Shown: one piece after another, positions 16,807 through 24,942 of the stretch
Numbering within the stretch: the first letter of the stretch is position 1
How the letters are laid out: every line of letters begins with the position of its first letter
Assembly: GCA_019749945.1 (NCBI GenBank)
Contig: JAIEPF010000035.1
Span: 1-47,657, forward strand
Direction of reading: 5' to 3'
Source: Burkholderiales bacterium
GTDB taxonomy: Bacteria > Pseudomonadota > Gammaproteobacteria > Burkholderiales > SG8-41
Length of the DNA stretch: 47,657 nucleotides
Program-made: the position numbers and the translations under genes
Notes under the pieces: generated by a model
Seen by the model: only the letters and a program-made list of their open reading frames with translations
Told to the model about the DNA's origin: nothing
Database searches by the model: none

Positions 16807-18993
16807 TCAGGCGGCCGAGCGCTCACCGGCGCCCTGATTGGCCGCGGGCAGCATGATCGCCACGCGCGCGCCGTGGGGCGCGACGTTGGTGATCGTGACT
16901 TCGCCATGGTGTTCCTCGACGATCTTGCGCACGATCGACAGGCCGAGTCCGGTGCCGCGCGGCTTGGTCGTGACATAGGGTTCAAATGCGCGCTTCATAA
17001 GCTGCTCCGGGAAACCGGTGCCGTTGTCGGTCACCGAAAATTCGGCGCGGCCGTCGCGCACCGCGGTCGCGATTTCGATGTACGGCGCCTCCGTGCCGGC
17101 CAGCGCATCCTGGGCATTCTGCAACAGGTTATGGATGACCTGGCGGATCTGCGTGGCATCGCCCTGCACCGGCGGCAATGCGGGAGCCAGATTGAGTTTC
17201 ATGCTCGAACCCAGGGATTCATACAACATCAGCACTTCGCGGATCAGCGCATTGAGGTCCAGTGCGCGCAACGCGGGCTCCGGCGTGCGCGCGTACTGGC
17301 TGAAGGCGTCGACCATGCGTTTCAGCGCGGCCACCTGGCTGACAATGGTCTGCGTCGAACGCACCAGGATTTCGGCGTCCGCCGGGGACAGTTTGGGTTC
17401 GAGTTTCAGCTGGATGCGCTCGGCCGACAACTGGATCGGGGTCAGCGGATTCTTGATTTCATGCGCCAGCCGCCGCGCGACTTCGGCCCAGGCCGCATCG
17501 CGCTGCGCCTGCAGGAGTTGCGTCACGTCATCAAACACGACGATCAGTCCGGTGTCGCCGCCTTCACCGAAACGCGTGCCGCGCAGCAGCAGCGCCTGGG
17601 TGCCGCCTTTCACTTCGCGTTCGACCTGACGCTGCCATTCCGCCGCATCGGGTCGGGCGAAGGCATCCGTCACCGCCTGTACCAGCGGCGTCAGCGTGGC
17701 ATCCATCGCCGGCCAGTCCTGCAGGGGAACGTCGAGCAGCAGCGCATGATCGGCGCCGAGGATCTGCGTCGCGCTCGGATTGGCGGAGCGCAGCCGCAAA
17801 CCGGAGTCAAAAGTCAGCACGCCCGCCGACAGATGCGCCAGCACGCTTTCAAGATAGGCCTTGGCGTGGGCCAACTGCGCCTGATTGCGCTCGACCCGCG
17901 CCTGGGCTTCCGCCAGTTGCAGCGTCATGCTGTTGAAGGACTGCGTCAGCTGGCCAAGCTCGTCACGGCTGGCCACCGCGGCGCGGCGGCTGAAGTCGCC
18001 CTGCGCCACTGCGCGCGTACCTTCAACCAGTGCGCTCAACGGCGCCGACAGGCGGTTGGACAATACAAACGCCAGACCCAGCGAAGACAGCAATGCGAGC
18101 AGCAGTGTCAGCGTCAGCGTGATTGCATAGAGCCGTTTCAGGCCGCGCCGCGACAATTGCAGTTCCTGGTATTCACGGTAGCCGCTTTGCACAATCTCGG
18201 CATCGCGCGCCAGTTGTGCGGGCACCGCCTGCAACAACTGCAGCACCCGCGTCTCCTCGGTCAGCACCATCACGTTGACCGGCGCCAGCACGCGCAGGTA
18301 CAAACCGCGATCGGGTATGGATTCAATCACGCTGTAGGTCTGCTGCATGCGGATCTGGCGCATCGCAGCGGCGCCGGGTGCCTCGGGTACGATGCCGCTG
18401 CGCTCGTTGCCGGAAAACGCCAGCACCCTGCCGCGCGCGTTGAACAGCGTCGCCTCATCCACGGCCGCCTGTTCGCGCAGCTCGTTCAGCGCCGTGATGT
18501 GTTCGGAGGCCGGCCGGGTCGACAGCGTCAGCGCCATCCGGTCGGCTTTTGCCGCCAGTTCTTTCAAACGGCCGTCGAGCGTGCCGCGACCGAGGTTGAG
18601 ACCGCTTTCCAGCGCGCTGTCCAGCCGCACTTCGGCCCAGGACTCGATGCTTTTCGACACGAACTGCACGGACACACCGTAAATCAGCGCGCCGGGCAGC
18701 ACTGCCATCAATCCGAACAGGGCGACCAGGCGCAAGGTCAGTTTGGCGCCGAATACACCGGCCTTGAGGCGTCCGCGCAGATGAACCAGCTGATAGGCAA
18801 CCATGCCGGCAAGCAGCACCGCGACGCCCAGATTGACGCCGAGCAGCGTCGGGTAATACCGGGAGAACAATGCCGAATCGGTGCTCACCGAAGCGAGCAG
18901 GAATACCGCAATCACGCCGAGCGCCACGCCAATCAGCAGCAGGTAGCGCATGACTGCACCGGTTCGCGGCACTTTGCCGGCAACCGTCGTCAT
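16807..18993 (-). CDS. ntrY: NtrY-like membrane sensor histidine kinase
   Basis: Histidine kinase, 728 aa from ATG 18993, which overlaps the stop of the DUF4390 gene as ATGA; the longer frame starts inside that gene. Order of parts: two to three N-terminal membrane helices (YLLLIGVALGVIAVFLLA and following), a periplasmic region, another helix (LYAITLTLTLLLALLSSLGL), a HAMP domain (LVEGTRAVAQGDFSRRAA), a PAS domain, the HisKA box with His511 in AHEIKNPLTP, and a HATPase domain with HNLLQNAQDAL, VTDNGTGFP and GTGLGLSI. It should phosphorylate the NtrX-like regulator. In other proteobacteria NtrYX responds to nitrogen, oxygen/redox or envelope state; the signal here is not known. Confidence 0.93.
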   Translation of the reverse strand: MTTVAGKVPRTGAVMRYLLLIGVALGVIAVFLLASVSTDSALFSRYYPTLLGVNLGVAVLLAGMVAYQLVHLRGRLKAGVFGAKLTLRLVALFGLMAVLPGALIYGVSVQFVSKSIESWAEVRLDSALESGLNLGRGTLDGRLKELAAKADRMALTLSTRPASEHITALNELREQAAVDEATLFNARGRVLAFSGNERSGIVPEAPGAAAMRQIRMQQTYSVIESIPDRGLYLRVLAPVNVMVLTEETRVLQLLQAVPAQLARDAEIVQSGYREYQELQLSRRGLKRLYAITLTLTLLLALLSSLGLAFVLSNRLSAPLSALVEGTRAVAQGDFSRRAAVASRDELGQLTQSFNSMTLQLAEAQARVERNQAQLAHAKAYLESVLAHLSAGVLTFDSGLRLRSANPSATQILGADHALLLDVPLQDWPAMDATLTPLVQAVTDAFARPDAAEWQRQVEREVKGGTQALLLRGTRFGEGGDTGLIVVFDDVTQLLQAQRDAAWAEVARRLAHEIKNPLTPIQLSAERIQLKLEPKLSPADAEILVRSTQTIVSQVAALKRMVDAFSQYARTPEPALRALDLNALIREVLMLYESLGSSMKLNLAPALPPVQGDATQIRQVIHNLLQNAQDALAGTEAPYIEIATAVRDGRAEFSVTDNGTGFPEQLMKRAFEPYVTTKPRGTGLGLSIVRKIVEEHHGEVTITNVAPHGARVAIMLPAANQGAGERSAA

Positions 18994-19580
18994 GGCGTCA
19001 CCGTCCAGCGCGCCCAGTCCGAGCCGATGTTCCATTCCCGCGAACCCAGTGCATTCAGATTGAACGGTTTGGGCAGCTGCGAGGTATCGAGCCGCAGGCG
19101 CAGGCCGGCCGTGTAGCTGGTGCCCTTGCTGAGCGTGCCGGGTTCGATGTCTTCGCGCCGGCGCACCCTGCTCATCACCTGCAGCGCTTCGTTCAGCGTC
19201 GGGAAATTCTGGTAGAAACCGCCAATGCCGATGCGGTACTGGCGTGTCAGCGCATTGAATTGGAGCCGGTACTGCTGCTGCCGGGACACGGCCTTGTCGT
19301 TGAACCAGTACCAGCGCGAACGGACCATCTCGAATTCGAGCAGGAAATACAGCGCAATGCCCTTGTGCAGCGCGTCTTCCAGCGGCGCGGACAGCACGAT
19401 GTCAATGTCGGCTTCGAGCAGATAATGATCATCCGCGATGGCAACGGTGGCGCGGCGCACATCAATGCCATGGGTCTGTGCAGCAAGCTGCAGCGGCATC
19501 GCCAGTGCGAATGCCAGCAGCAATGCCGCCAGATCAAACCTTTTCCAGAAGGGCGTAGAAAAAACCATCATGCGCGGCAT
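18990..19580 (-). CDS. DUF4390 family protein
   Basis: Protein of 196 aa (slightly shorter if the ATGs at 19571 or 19568 are used). A hydrophobic N-terminal helix (LAALLLAFALAMPLQLAAQ) is a likely signal peptide, ending near AAQ. The mature part is rich in beta-strand patterns (TVAIADDHYLLEADIDIVL, ALYFLLEFEMVRSRWYWFN) and matches the DUF4390 family, which occurs between rsmB and ntrY in many betaproteobacteria. Its function is unknown. The start overlaps the end of rsmB by about 45 bp and the stop overlaps the ntrY start as ATGA, so it is translationally coupled on both sides. It may be an envelope partner of the NtrY sensor; that is inference from position only. Confidence 0.82.
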   Translation of the reverse strand: MPRMMVFSTPFWKRFDLAALLLAFALAMPLQLAAQTHGIDVRRATVAIADDHYLLEADIDIVLSAPLEDALHKGIALYFLLEFEMVRSRWYWFNDKAVSRQQQYRLQFNALTRQYRIGIGGFYQNFPTLNEALQVMSRVRRREDIEPGTLSKGTSYTAGLRLRLDTSQLPKPFNLNALGSREWNIGSDWARWTVTP

Positions 19581-20823
19581 CAGGCAACAATTGGCCGTCG
19601 ATATGTTTTAAGCCGTCAGCGAGCAGCGGAAGGGAAAGTTGCCGCGCATCGGGATGACGGGCAATGAATTGTTCGACCTGCCGGTTGTTTTCTTCGCCAA
19701 AAACGGAGCAGGTTGCATACAGCAATTTACCACCACTGCCCAGCAACTGCCAAAGCGTGTCGAGAATGCGCGCCTGGCGGACGACCAGCGCCTTGATGTC
19801 GCTCTGCTGGCGCAGCCATTTGATGTCCGGATGACGGCGCACCACGCCGGACGCAGTGCACGGCACATCGGCCAGAATGCGGTCAAAGGTTCCGGCATCG
19901 CGCCATTGCCCCGCTTGTCCGGCGTCGGCCTGCAGCAGTCGCGCCCGCAGTGACAATCGTGTCAGATTGTCCGCCACCCGCTGCAGGCGTCCGGCGTCGA
20001 TATCGGCCGCGGTGAGTTCAAGATCGGCCAGTTCCAGCAGGTGCGCGGTTTTGCCGCCGGGTGCCGCGCAGGCATCGAGTACCCGCATGCCGTCGGCAAC
20101 ATCGAGCAATTCCGCCGCGAGTTGCGCGCCGGCATCCTGCACCGAGGCCAGTCCGTCGGCAAAACCGGGAAGCTGGGCAATCGGTCGCGGTTTGGCGATG
20201 ATCACGCCATGCCGGCCCACGGGGCCCGCGGCAATCTCCGCACCCGCCAGCAGTTCAAGATAGTCGTCGCGCGTGATGCGGCGGCGGTTGACCCGCAGGG
20301 TCAACGGCGGCCGCGCATTGCCGGCTTCGAGGATTTCGCGGTAATTCGCGGGATATTGCGCGGCCAGCCTGGCAATCCACCACGGCGCATAGGAATAACG
20401 CCCGGCGTCGGTGGCCATCGCAACCGTTTCCAGTTCAGCGCGACGGCGCAGGAAATTGCGCAGTACCGCGTTGACCAGGCCCTGGGCCAGCGGAAATCCC
20501 AGTTGCGCGCAGGCCGGCACCGCATGATCGACGATGGTGTATGGACGCGCTTTGCTGTGCAGCAACTGGTAGAGCGCGACCTGCAGCAAATGACGCACCA
20601 GCGCGTCCGGCGGCGGCCGGTGCAGCAACTGGCCGAGGATGGCTTCGAAAAAACCCAGGTGGCGCAGCACGCCGTAGCTGAGATCCTGCACCGCACCGCG
20701 TTCCTGCGCCGTCAGTGCCGATTCACTGTGCCAGGTTGCCGCAAGTTCGGCGTCAAGACTGCGTCCGGCCAGCACGCGGGATACGACTTCCGCCGCCAGG
20801 CACTGCACGCGTTCCATGCTCAT
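19534..20823 (-). CDS. rsmB: 16S rRNA (cytosine-967-C5)-methyltransferase RsmB
   Basis: S-adenosylmethionine-dependent rRNA methyltransferase, 429 aa, the usual size. An N-terminal NusB-like RNA-binding domain (about residues 1-130: ALTAQERGAVQDLSYGVLRH) is followed by the Rossmann methyltransferase domain. SAM motif I is DACAAPGGKTAHLLEL, motif IV with a conserved Cys is ADVPCTASGVVRRHPDIKW, and motif VI with the catalytic Cys is LLYATCSVFGEEN. It methylates C967 of 16S rRNA in the P-site region. It follows fmt after 33 bp in the usual fmt-rsmB order. Confidence 0.95.
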   Translation of the reverse strand: MSMERVQCLAAEVVSRVLAGRSLDAELAATWHSESALTAQERGAVQDLSYGVLRHLGFFEAILGQLLHRPPPDALVRHLLQVALYQLLHSKARPYTIVDHAVPACAQLGFPLAQGLVNAVLRNFLRRRAELETVAMATDAGRYSYAPWWIARLAAQYPANYREILEAGNARPPLTLRVNRRRITRDDYLELLAGAEIAAGPVGRHGVIIAKPRPIAQLPGFADGLASVQDAGAQLAAELLDVADGMRVLDACAAPGGKTAHLLELADLELTAADIDAGRLQRVADNLTRLSLRARLLQADAGQAGQWRDAGTFDRILADVPCTASGVVRRHPDIKWLRQQSDIKALVVRQARILDTLWQLLGSGGKLLYATCSVFGEENNRQVEQFIARHPDARQLSLPLLADGLKHIDGQLLPDAAHDGFFYALLEKV

Positions 20824-20856
20824 CCGGATCGCCGAAAATAATGTGGGCGCAAGACA

Positions 20857-21771
20857 TCAGGCTTCAAAACGCGTACCTGCATCAATGGGTGTTCCGGCCA
20901 AAAACTGCCGCGGCGCGAGCCTTTTGCCGCCGGCACGCTGCAACTCGAGCAGGCGGATGGCTCCATCACCGCCCGCCACCACCACGCCGTTATTGTCCGC
21001 CTGTATTACGGTGCCGGGCGCGGCACGGCCCGCCGCCGGTTCAGCGCGCCAGATTTTCAGCGCCTGCCCGTTCCAGGTCGTGTATGCGCCGGGCGCCGGA
21101 TTGAAGGCGCGGATCTGCCTGTCGATTTCAGCAACCGGTCGCGTCCAGTCGATATGCGCTTCGGCCTTGCTGATTTTCGCGGCGTACGTTGCGTTCGCGC
21201 TGTCCTGCGGCACCGGCTGCGGCTGTTCCTGCAATGTGCGCAACAATAATCGCGCGCCGGCGGCGGCGAGTTTGTCATGCAGGGTCTGCGCATTGTCATC
21301 CGCAGCAATCGTCACGGCCTGCGCCAGCAGCATGGCGCCGGTGTCCAGTCCCGCATCCATTTGCATGATGGTGACGCCGGTTTCCCGGTCGCCGGCGAGA
21401 ATGGCGCGCTGGATCGGTGCCGCGCCGCGCCAGCGCGGCAGCAAGGACGCGTGGATATTCAAACAACCGCGGGGCGGCAGCTGCAGCAGGGCCTGGGGAA
21501 TCATCAGCCCGTAGGCGGCGACCACCATGACCTCGGGTTGCAGGGCAGCGAGCTGCGCAATCAACGCAGCGTCTTTCAGCGTCACGGGCTGCGCCAGCGG
21601 GAGCTGGCGGGCCAGCGCCAGTTGCTTCACCGCGGAGGCCTGCGGTTTCAGGCCGCGCCCGGCGGGACGATCGGGTTGCGTCAGCACATGCACCACGTCA
21701 TGCCCGGCATCGAGCAACGCGGCCAGCGCCGCCGCCGCAAACGCCGGGGTTCCTGCGTAAATAATTTTCAA
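20857..21771 (-). CDS. fmt: Methionyl-tRNA formyltransferase
   Basis: Formylates the methionine on initiator tRNA using 10-formyl-tetrahydrofolate; 304 aa, slightly short of the roughly 315 aa of E. coli. N-terminal MKIIYAGTPAFAAAALAAL is characteristic (FAGTPxFA). The catalytic Asn-His-Asp set is visible in CLNIHASLLPRWRGAAPIQR and in ITIMQMDAGLDTGAML. The C-terminal tRNA-binding OB-like domain begins around AEIDRQIRAFNPAPGAYT. It lies 38 bp downstream of def, the gene for the enzyme that later removes the formyl group. Confidence 0.95.
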   Translation of the reverse strand: MKIIYAGTPAFAAAALAALLDAGHDVVHVLTQPDRPAGRGLKPQASAVKQLALARQLPLAQPVTLKDAALIAQLAALQPEVMVVAAYGLMIPQALLQLPPRGCLNIHASLLPRWRGAAPIQRAILAGDRETGVTIMQMDAGLDTGAMLLAQAVTIAADDNAQTLHDKLAAAGARLLLRTLQEQPQPVPQDSANATYAAKISKAEAHIDWTRPVAEIDRQIRAFNPAPGAYTTWNGQALKIWRAEPAAGRAAPGTVIQADNNGVVVAGGDGAIRLLELQRAGGKRLAPRQFLAGTPIDAGTRFEA

Positions 21772-21809
21772 ATGGGGATTTTCAAAGGACGCTGGACCGC
21801 GGCTGCGGC

Positions 21810-22313
21810 CTACATCGCCTGCCGCTGCTGTTTGAGCAGCTTGGCGGTAATGCGCTGTTGCTTCAGACGGGACAGTTTTTCGACAAAAACCCGGCCGACC
21901 AGATGGTCCATTTCGTGCTGGACGCAGACCGCCAGCAGTCCTTCGGCTTCAAGCCGGCGCTCCTTGCCGTGTTCGTCGAGTGCGGAAACCGTGACTTTGG
22001 CGGCGCGCGTGACCTTCTCGAAAATACCGGGTACCGACAGACAGCCTTCTTCGCATTCGGCTTCGCCTTCGGCATGGATGATTTCCGGGTTGATGAATAC
22101 CTGCAGTTGGTCGCGGGTTTCGCTGATGTCGATGACGATGATCCGCAGATGTACATCCACCTGTGTTGCGGCCAGACCAATACCCGGCGCGGCATACATG
22201 GTATCAGCCATGTCTTTGATTAATTTACGTATTTTGTCATCCACCCGCTTTACCGGCGCGGCCACCTTGTGCAGGCGCGGATCGGGGTAGTGCAATATCG
22301 GAAGTAAAGCCAT
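21810..22313 (-). CDS. def: Peptide deformylase
   Basis: Iron/zinc metalloprotease that removes the N-formyl group from nascent proteins; 167 aa, typical. The three diagnostic motifs are all present: [11 protein letters not shown] near residue 45, [12 protein letters not shown] near 90 (Cys ligand) and [13 protein letters not shown] near 135 (His ligands with the catalytic Glu). It starts the minus-strand run def-fmt-rsmB-DUF4390-ntrY-ntrX and is divergent from the LysM gene across a 112-bp gap. Confidence 0.96.
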   Translation of the reverse strand: MALLPILHYPDPRLHKVAAPVKRVDDKIRKLIKDMADTMYAAPGIGLAATQVDVHLRIIVIDISETRDQLQVFINPEIIHAEGEAECEEGCLSVPGIFEKVTRAAKVTVSALDEHGKERRLEAEGLLAVCVQHEMDHLVGRVFVEKLSRLKQQRITAKLLKQQRQAM

Positions 22314-22425
22314 GAAAAACTTGCCAATTTAATCAGCTAGATGCAGAATTTAAACCAAACTCTTACGTCGGCTGCGGTTTCTGCACGAGTACGCCGGCGA
22401 CGCTCACATTAAGGTGGGGCTCCAC

Positions 22426-23562
22426 ATGCGAAAAGCAATTATATCCCTGATTTTGTTGATAACTCCGGCATTGGTCGCGGCCCAGCCTGCTGCCATGCAA
22501 GATAACGCCCCCGAGCGTTACACGGTGCAAAAAGGGGACACCTTGTGGGGCATTTCCGGTCGCTACCTGAAGGAGCCGTGGCGCTGGCCGGAGTTGTGGA
22601 AAATGAATCAGGAGCAGCTGAAGAATCCGCATCTGATTTACCCCGGGGACGTCATTGTGCTGGATCGCAGCGGCGGCGAACCCCGGCTGAGCCTGGTTCA
22701 GCTCGATACCACGAAACTGGAACCCAAAGTCCGCAGCGAGCCGAGCGCGCGCAGCGCCGTACCGAGCATCCTGCCGTCGGTGATTGAGCCGTTTTTATCG
22801 AAGCCGATGGTGGTCGGTGAGAACGAACTCGACGCCGCGCCCAGAATCGTTGCCACGGCCGATGACCGTGTCACGCTGGGACCGGGTGATCGCGCCTTTG
22901 TCCAGGGCATCACCAGGGACAAGGGCGACCAGTGGCAGATTTTCCGCCGCGGCGATCCGCTGCTCGATCCCGAGAACAACCAGATCCTCGGTTACGAGGC
23001 GATTTATCTGGGCGAAGCCCAGGTGCGCCAGCACGGCAATGTCGCGACGGTGGAAATCACCAAATCCGTGCAGGAAATCTATCGCAATGACCGCCTCCTG
23101 CCGCTGGGCAAACAAACGCCGATTTTTGCTTATATGCCGCAGCCCCCGAAAACAGCCGTCAAGGGCCGCATCATTTCGAATTACGGCGGCCTGCAGGAAA
23201 CCGGACCGCTGTCCATCGTGACCCTGTCCAAAGGCAGCAGGGACGGACTGCAGGTCGGCACCGTCCTCGCCATTGAACGCAGCCAGACCAGCGCGCGTTA
23301 CAGCCAGCGCACCGCACCGCTGTTTGGCCGTGGCGGTCCCTCGGGCAGCGACGCGCCGCGTACTTATTACAGCGAAACCATTCCGCCTCGCGGCACCCTG
23401 ATGGAACGGGGTGAAGCCATCACCAATAAAGATATCGCCCAGTTGCCCGATCAGCGCTACGGCCTGGTCATGGTATTCCGCACCTTTGACCGCGCTTCAT
23501 TCGCGCTGGTGATGGAAGCCAGCCGCCCGGTCGTTGTCTCCGATTACGTAACCAATCCCTGA
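22426..23562 (+). CDS. LysM peptidoglycan-binding domain protein
   Basis: Exported LysM protein, 378 aa from ATG 22426. That start has an AAGGTGGGG-type ribosome site upstream; a GTG at 22414 is possible but overlaps it. A signal peptide is clear (MRKAIISLILLITPALVAAQ). The LysM domain covers roughly residues 30-85 (RYTVQKGDTLWGISGRYLKE ... IYPGDVIVLD). The long C-terminal region has beta-rich repeated segments and no domain I can name. Homologues next to dprA are common in beta- and gammaproteobacteria and are thought to act at the cell wall. The 41-bp gap to dprA holds a strong hairpin. Confidence 0.9.
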   Translation: MRKAIISLILLITPALVAAQPAAMQDNAPERYTVQKGDTLWGISGRYLKEPWRWPELWKMNQEQLKNPHLIYPGDVIVLDRSGGEPRLSLVQLDTTKLEPKVRSEPSARSAVPSILPSVIEPFLSKPMVVGENELDAAPRIVATADDRVTLGPGDRAFVQGITRDKGDQWQIFRRGDPLLDPENNQILGYEAIYLGEAQVRQHGNVATVEITKSVQEIYRNDRLLPLGKQTPIFAYMPQPPKTAVKGRIISNYGGLQETGPLSIVTLSKGSRDGLQVGTVLAIERSQTSARYSQRTAPLFGRGGPSGSDAPRTYYSETIPPRGTLMERGEAITNKDIAQLPDQRYGLVMVFRTFDRASFALVMEASRPVVVSDYVTNP

Positions 23563-23567
23563 TCGCC

Positions 23568-23591
23568 GCTGCGGGAGCAAACTCCCGCAGC
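23568..23591 (+). terminator. Hairpin after the LysM gene, possible weak terminator or attenuator
   Basis: A 10-bp GC stem GCTGCGGGAG / CTCCCGCAGC with loop CAAA starts 6 bp after the LysM stop. It is followed by CGGTATTTTCCC, a short T-run, so termination is possible but probably partial, leaving some read-through into dprA at 23604. Confidence 0.5.
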
Positions 23592-23603
23592 CGGTATTTT
23601 CCC

Positions 23604-24686
23604 ATGTCGGTCGATGCGGATCTGGAAGCCTGGCTCCGCCTGAGCCTGCTGCCGGGGCTGGGACATCAATCCCTGCGCAAGCTGCTGGTCGCACTGGGCA
23701 CACCGGCAAACATCCTGGCCGCCAGTCACCGCGAACTGAGCAGCATCGTCGGTGAAAAAATCGCCATCGCCATCCGCAACGGCGGCGCCGATGCGGCAAG
23801 CTGGAGCGCGGTGGGATCCTGGCTCGACGATCCTGCCAATCACGTCATCACGCTGGCGGATGCCGTTTATCCGCAGGCCCTGCTGGAAATCCCCGATCCG
23901 CCGCCGCTGATTTATGTGAAGGGCCGGCTGGATCTGCTGAACCGCCCCGGCTTCGCCATCGTCGGCAGCCGCAACGCCACGGCGCAGGGCCTCGCCAACG
24001 CGGAAGCCTTTGCCGCTGCGCTCAGCAATGCCGGTCTGACCATTGTCAGTGGCCTGGCACTGGGCGTGGATGCCGCCGCGCATCGCGGCGGACTCGACGG
24101 CAGCAGCTCAACCATCGCCGTGGTCGGCACCGGGCTTGATACGGTGTACCCGGCGCGCAATCGCGATCTGGCCCATCGCATTGCTGCCGACGGTACGCTG
24201 ATTTCGGAATTTCCGCTGGGCACGCCGGGACTGGCCGCCAATTTTCCGCGGCGCAATCGTCTGATCTGCGGCTTAGCCAAAGGCTGTCTGGTGGTTGAAG
24301 CCGCGATCTCGAGCGGATCGCTGATCACCGCGCGCCTTGCCACCGATCAGGGCCGGGAAGTATTTGCGATCCCCGGATCCATACATTCACCGCTGGCCAA
24401 AGGCTGTCACGCACTGATCAAACAGGGCGCCAAGCTGGTGGAGTCGGCGCAGGATGTACTGGAAGAACTCGGCTTGTCACAACCGATCGCGCAGACTGTC
24501 GCAACGGCAGATGCTGCGGATACCCATCCCCTGCTGGTACATATCGGCTTCGATCCAGTGGATGTCGATGCCTTGCAGCAACGCAGCGGACTCGCTATCG
24601 ATGCGCTTAACCGCGCGCTGACTGACCTCGAATTGGCGGGATTGGTCGAAAGCCTGCCCGGGGGACGCTGGCAACGCCTGTCCTGA
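23604..24686 (+). CDS. dprA: DNA-processing protein DprA
   Basis: Single-stranded DNA-binding RecA loader for natural transformation (DprA/Smf), 360 aa. A helical SAM-like N-terminal domain (WLRLSLLPGLGHQSLRKLL) is followed by the extended Rossmann fold. Diagnostic stretches are FAIVGSRNATAQG, IVSGLALGVDAAAHRGGL, VVGTGLDTVYPARN, ISEFPLGTPG and FPRRNRLICGLAKGCLVVEA. A C-terminal winged-helix DML1-type domain is present (GLAIDALNRALTDLELAGLV). Its presence fits either natural competence or a general recombination role; no competence pilus genes lie in the window. It follows the LysM gene in the conserved order, but the smg gene often found next is missing. Confidence 0.94.
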   Translation: MSVDADLEAWLRLSLLPGLGHQSLRKLLVALGTPANILAASHRELSSIVGEKIAIAIRNGGADAASWSAVGSWLDDPANHVITLADAVYPQALLEIPDPPPLIYVKGRLDLLNRPGFAIVGSRNATAQGLANAEAFAAALSNAGLTIVSGLALGVDAAAHRGGLDGSSSTIAVVGTGLDTVYPARNRDLAHRIAADGTLISEFPLGTPGLAANFPRRNRLICGLAKGCLVVEAAISSGSLITARLATDQGREVFAIPGSIHSPLAKGCHALIKQGAKLVESAQDVLEELGLSQPIAQTVATADAADTHPLLVHIGFDPVDVDALQQRSGLAIDALNRALTDLELAGLVESLPGGRWQRLS

Positions 24687-24942
24687 AAATTTTTCGAAAA
24701 ACGTTGTTGAGGCAAATGAACATGGCCTTGATTGAGGTGCAGCGCCCGCTTGATCAATGACTTGAAGGCGTGCGCGCCCGGTCGCCACGCTCCCAACACG
24801 CTCGCCCATCACTTTTTCAACGGACGGTAACCCCGGCTTGCGCTGGCCGGGGATTGTTCTTATCATCGGGCGCTCTTTTCCACGGCGCGGCTGTCCGGTG
24901 CCCCATCTGCAGCGGTATTAATCCGCAAATTCAACGGTTTAC
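24687..24942. other. Gap between dprA and topB with a terminator-like hairpin
   Basis: No gene is supported in this 256-bp gap. A stem CCCCGGC (24831-24837) / GCCGGGG (24846-24852) with an 8-nt loop is followed by ATTGTTCTTAT and may terminate the dprA transcript on the plus strand. The topB promoter must lie downstream of it if so, but no clear -35/-10 pair is visible. Confidence 0.45.

Noticed and set aside
16789..19116. A 775-codon plus-strand frame opposite ntrY
   Set aside because: Antisense shadow; the ntrY frame carries all kinase motifs.
22314..22425. TTGCCA ... CAGAAT promoter upstream of the LysM gene (22321-22349)
   Set aside because: Only four of six -10 bases match; too weak to list.
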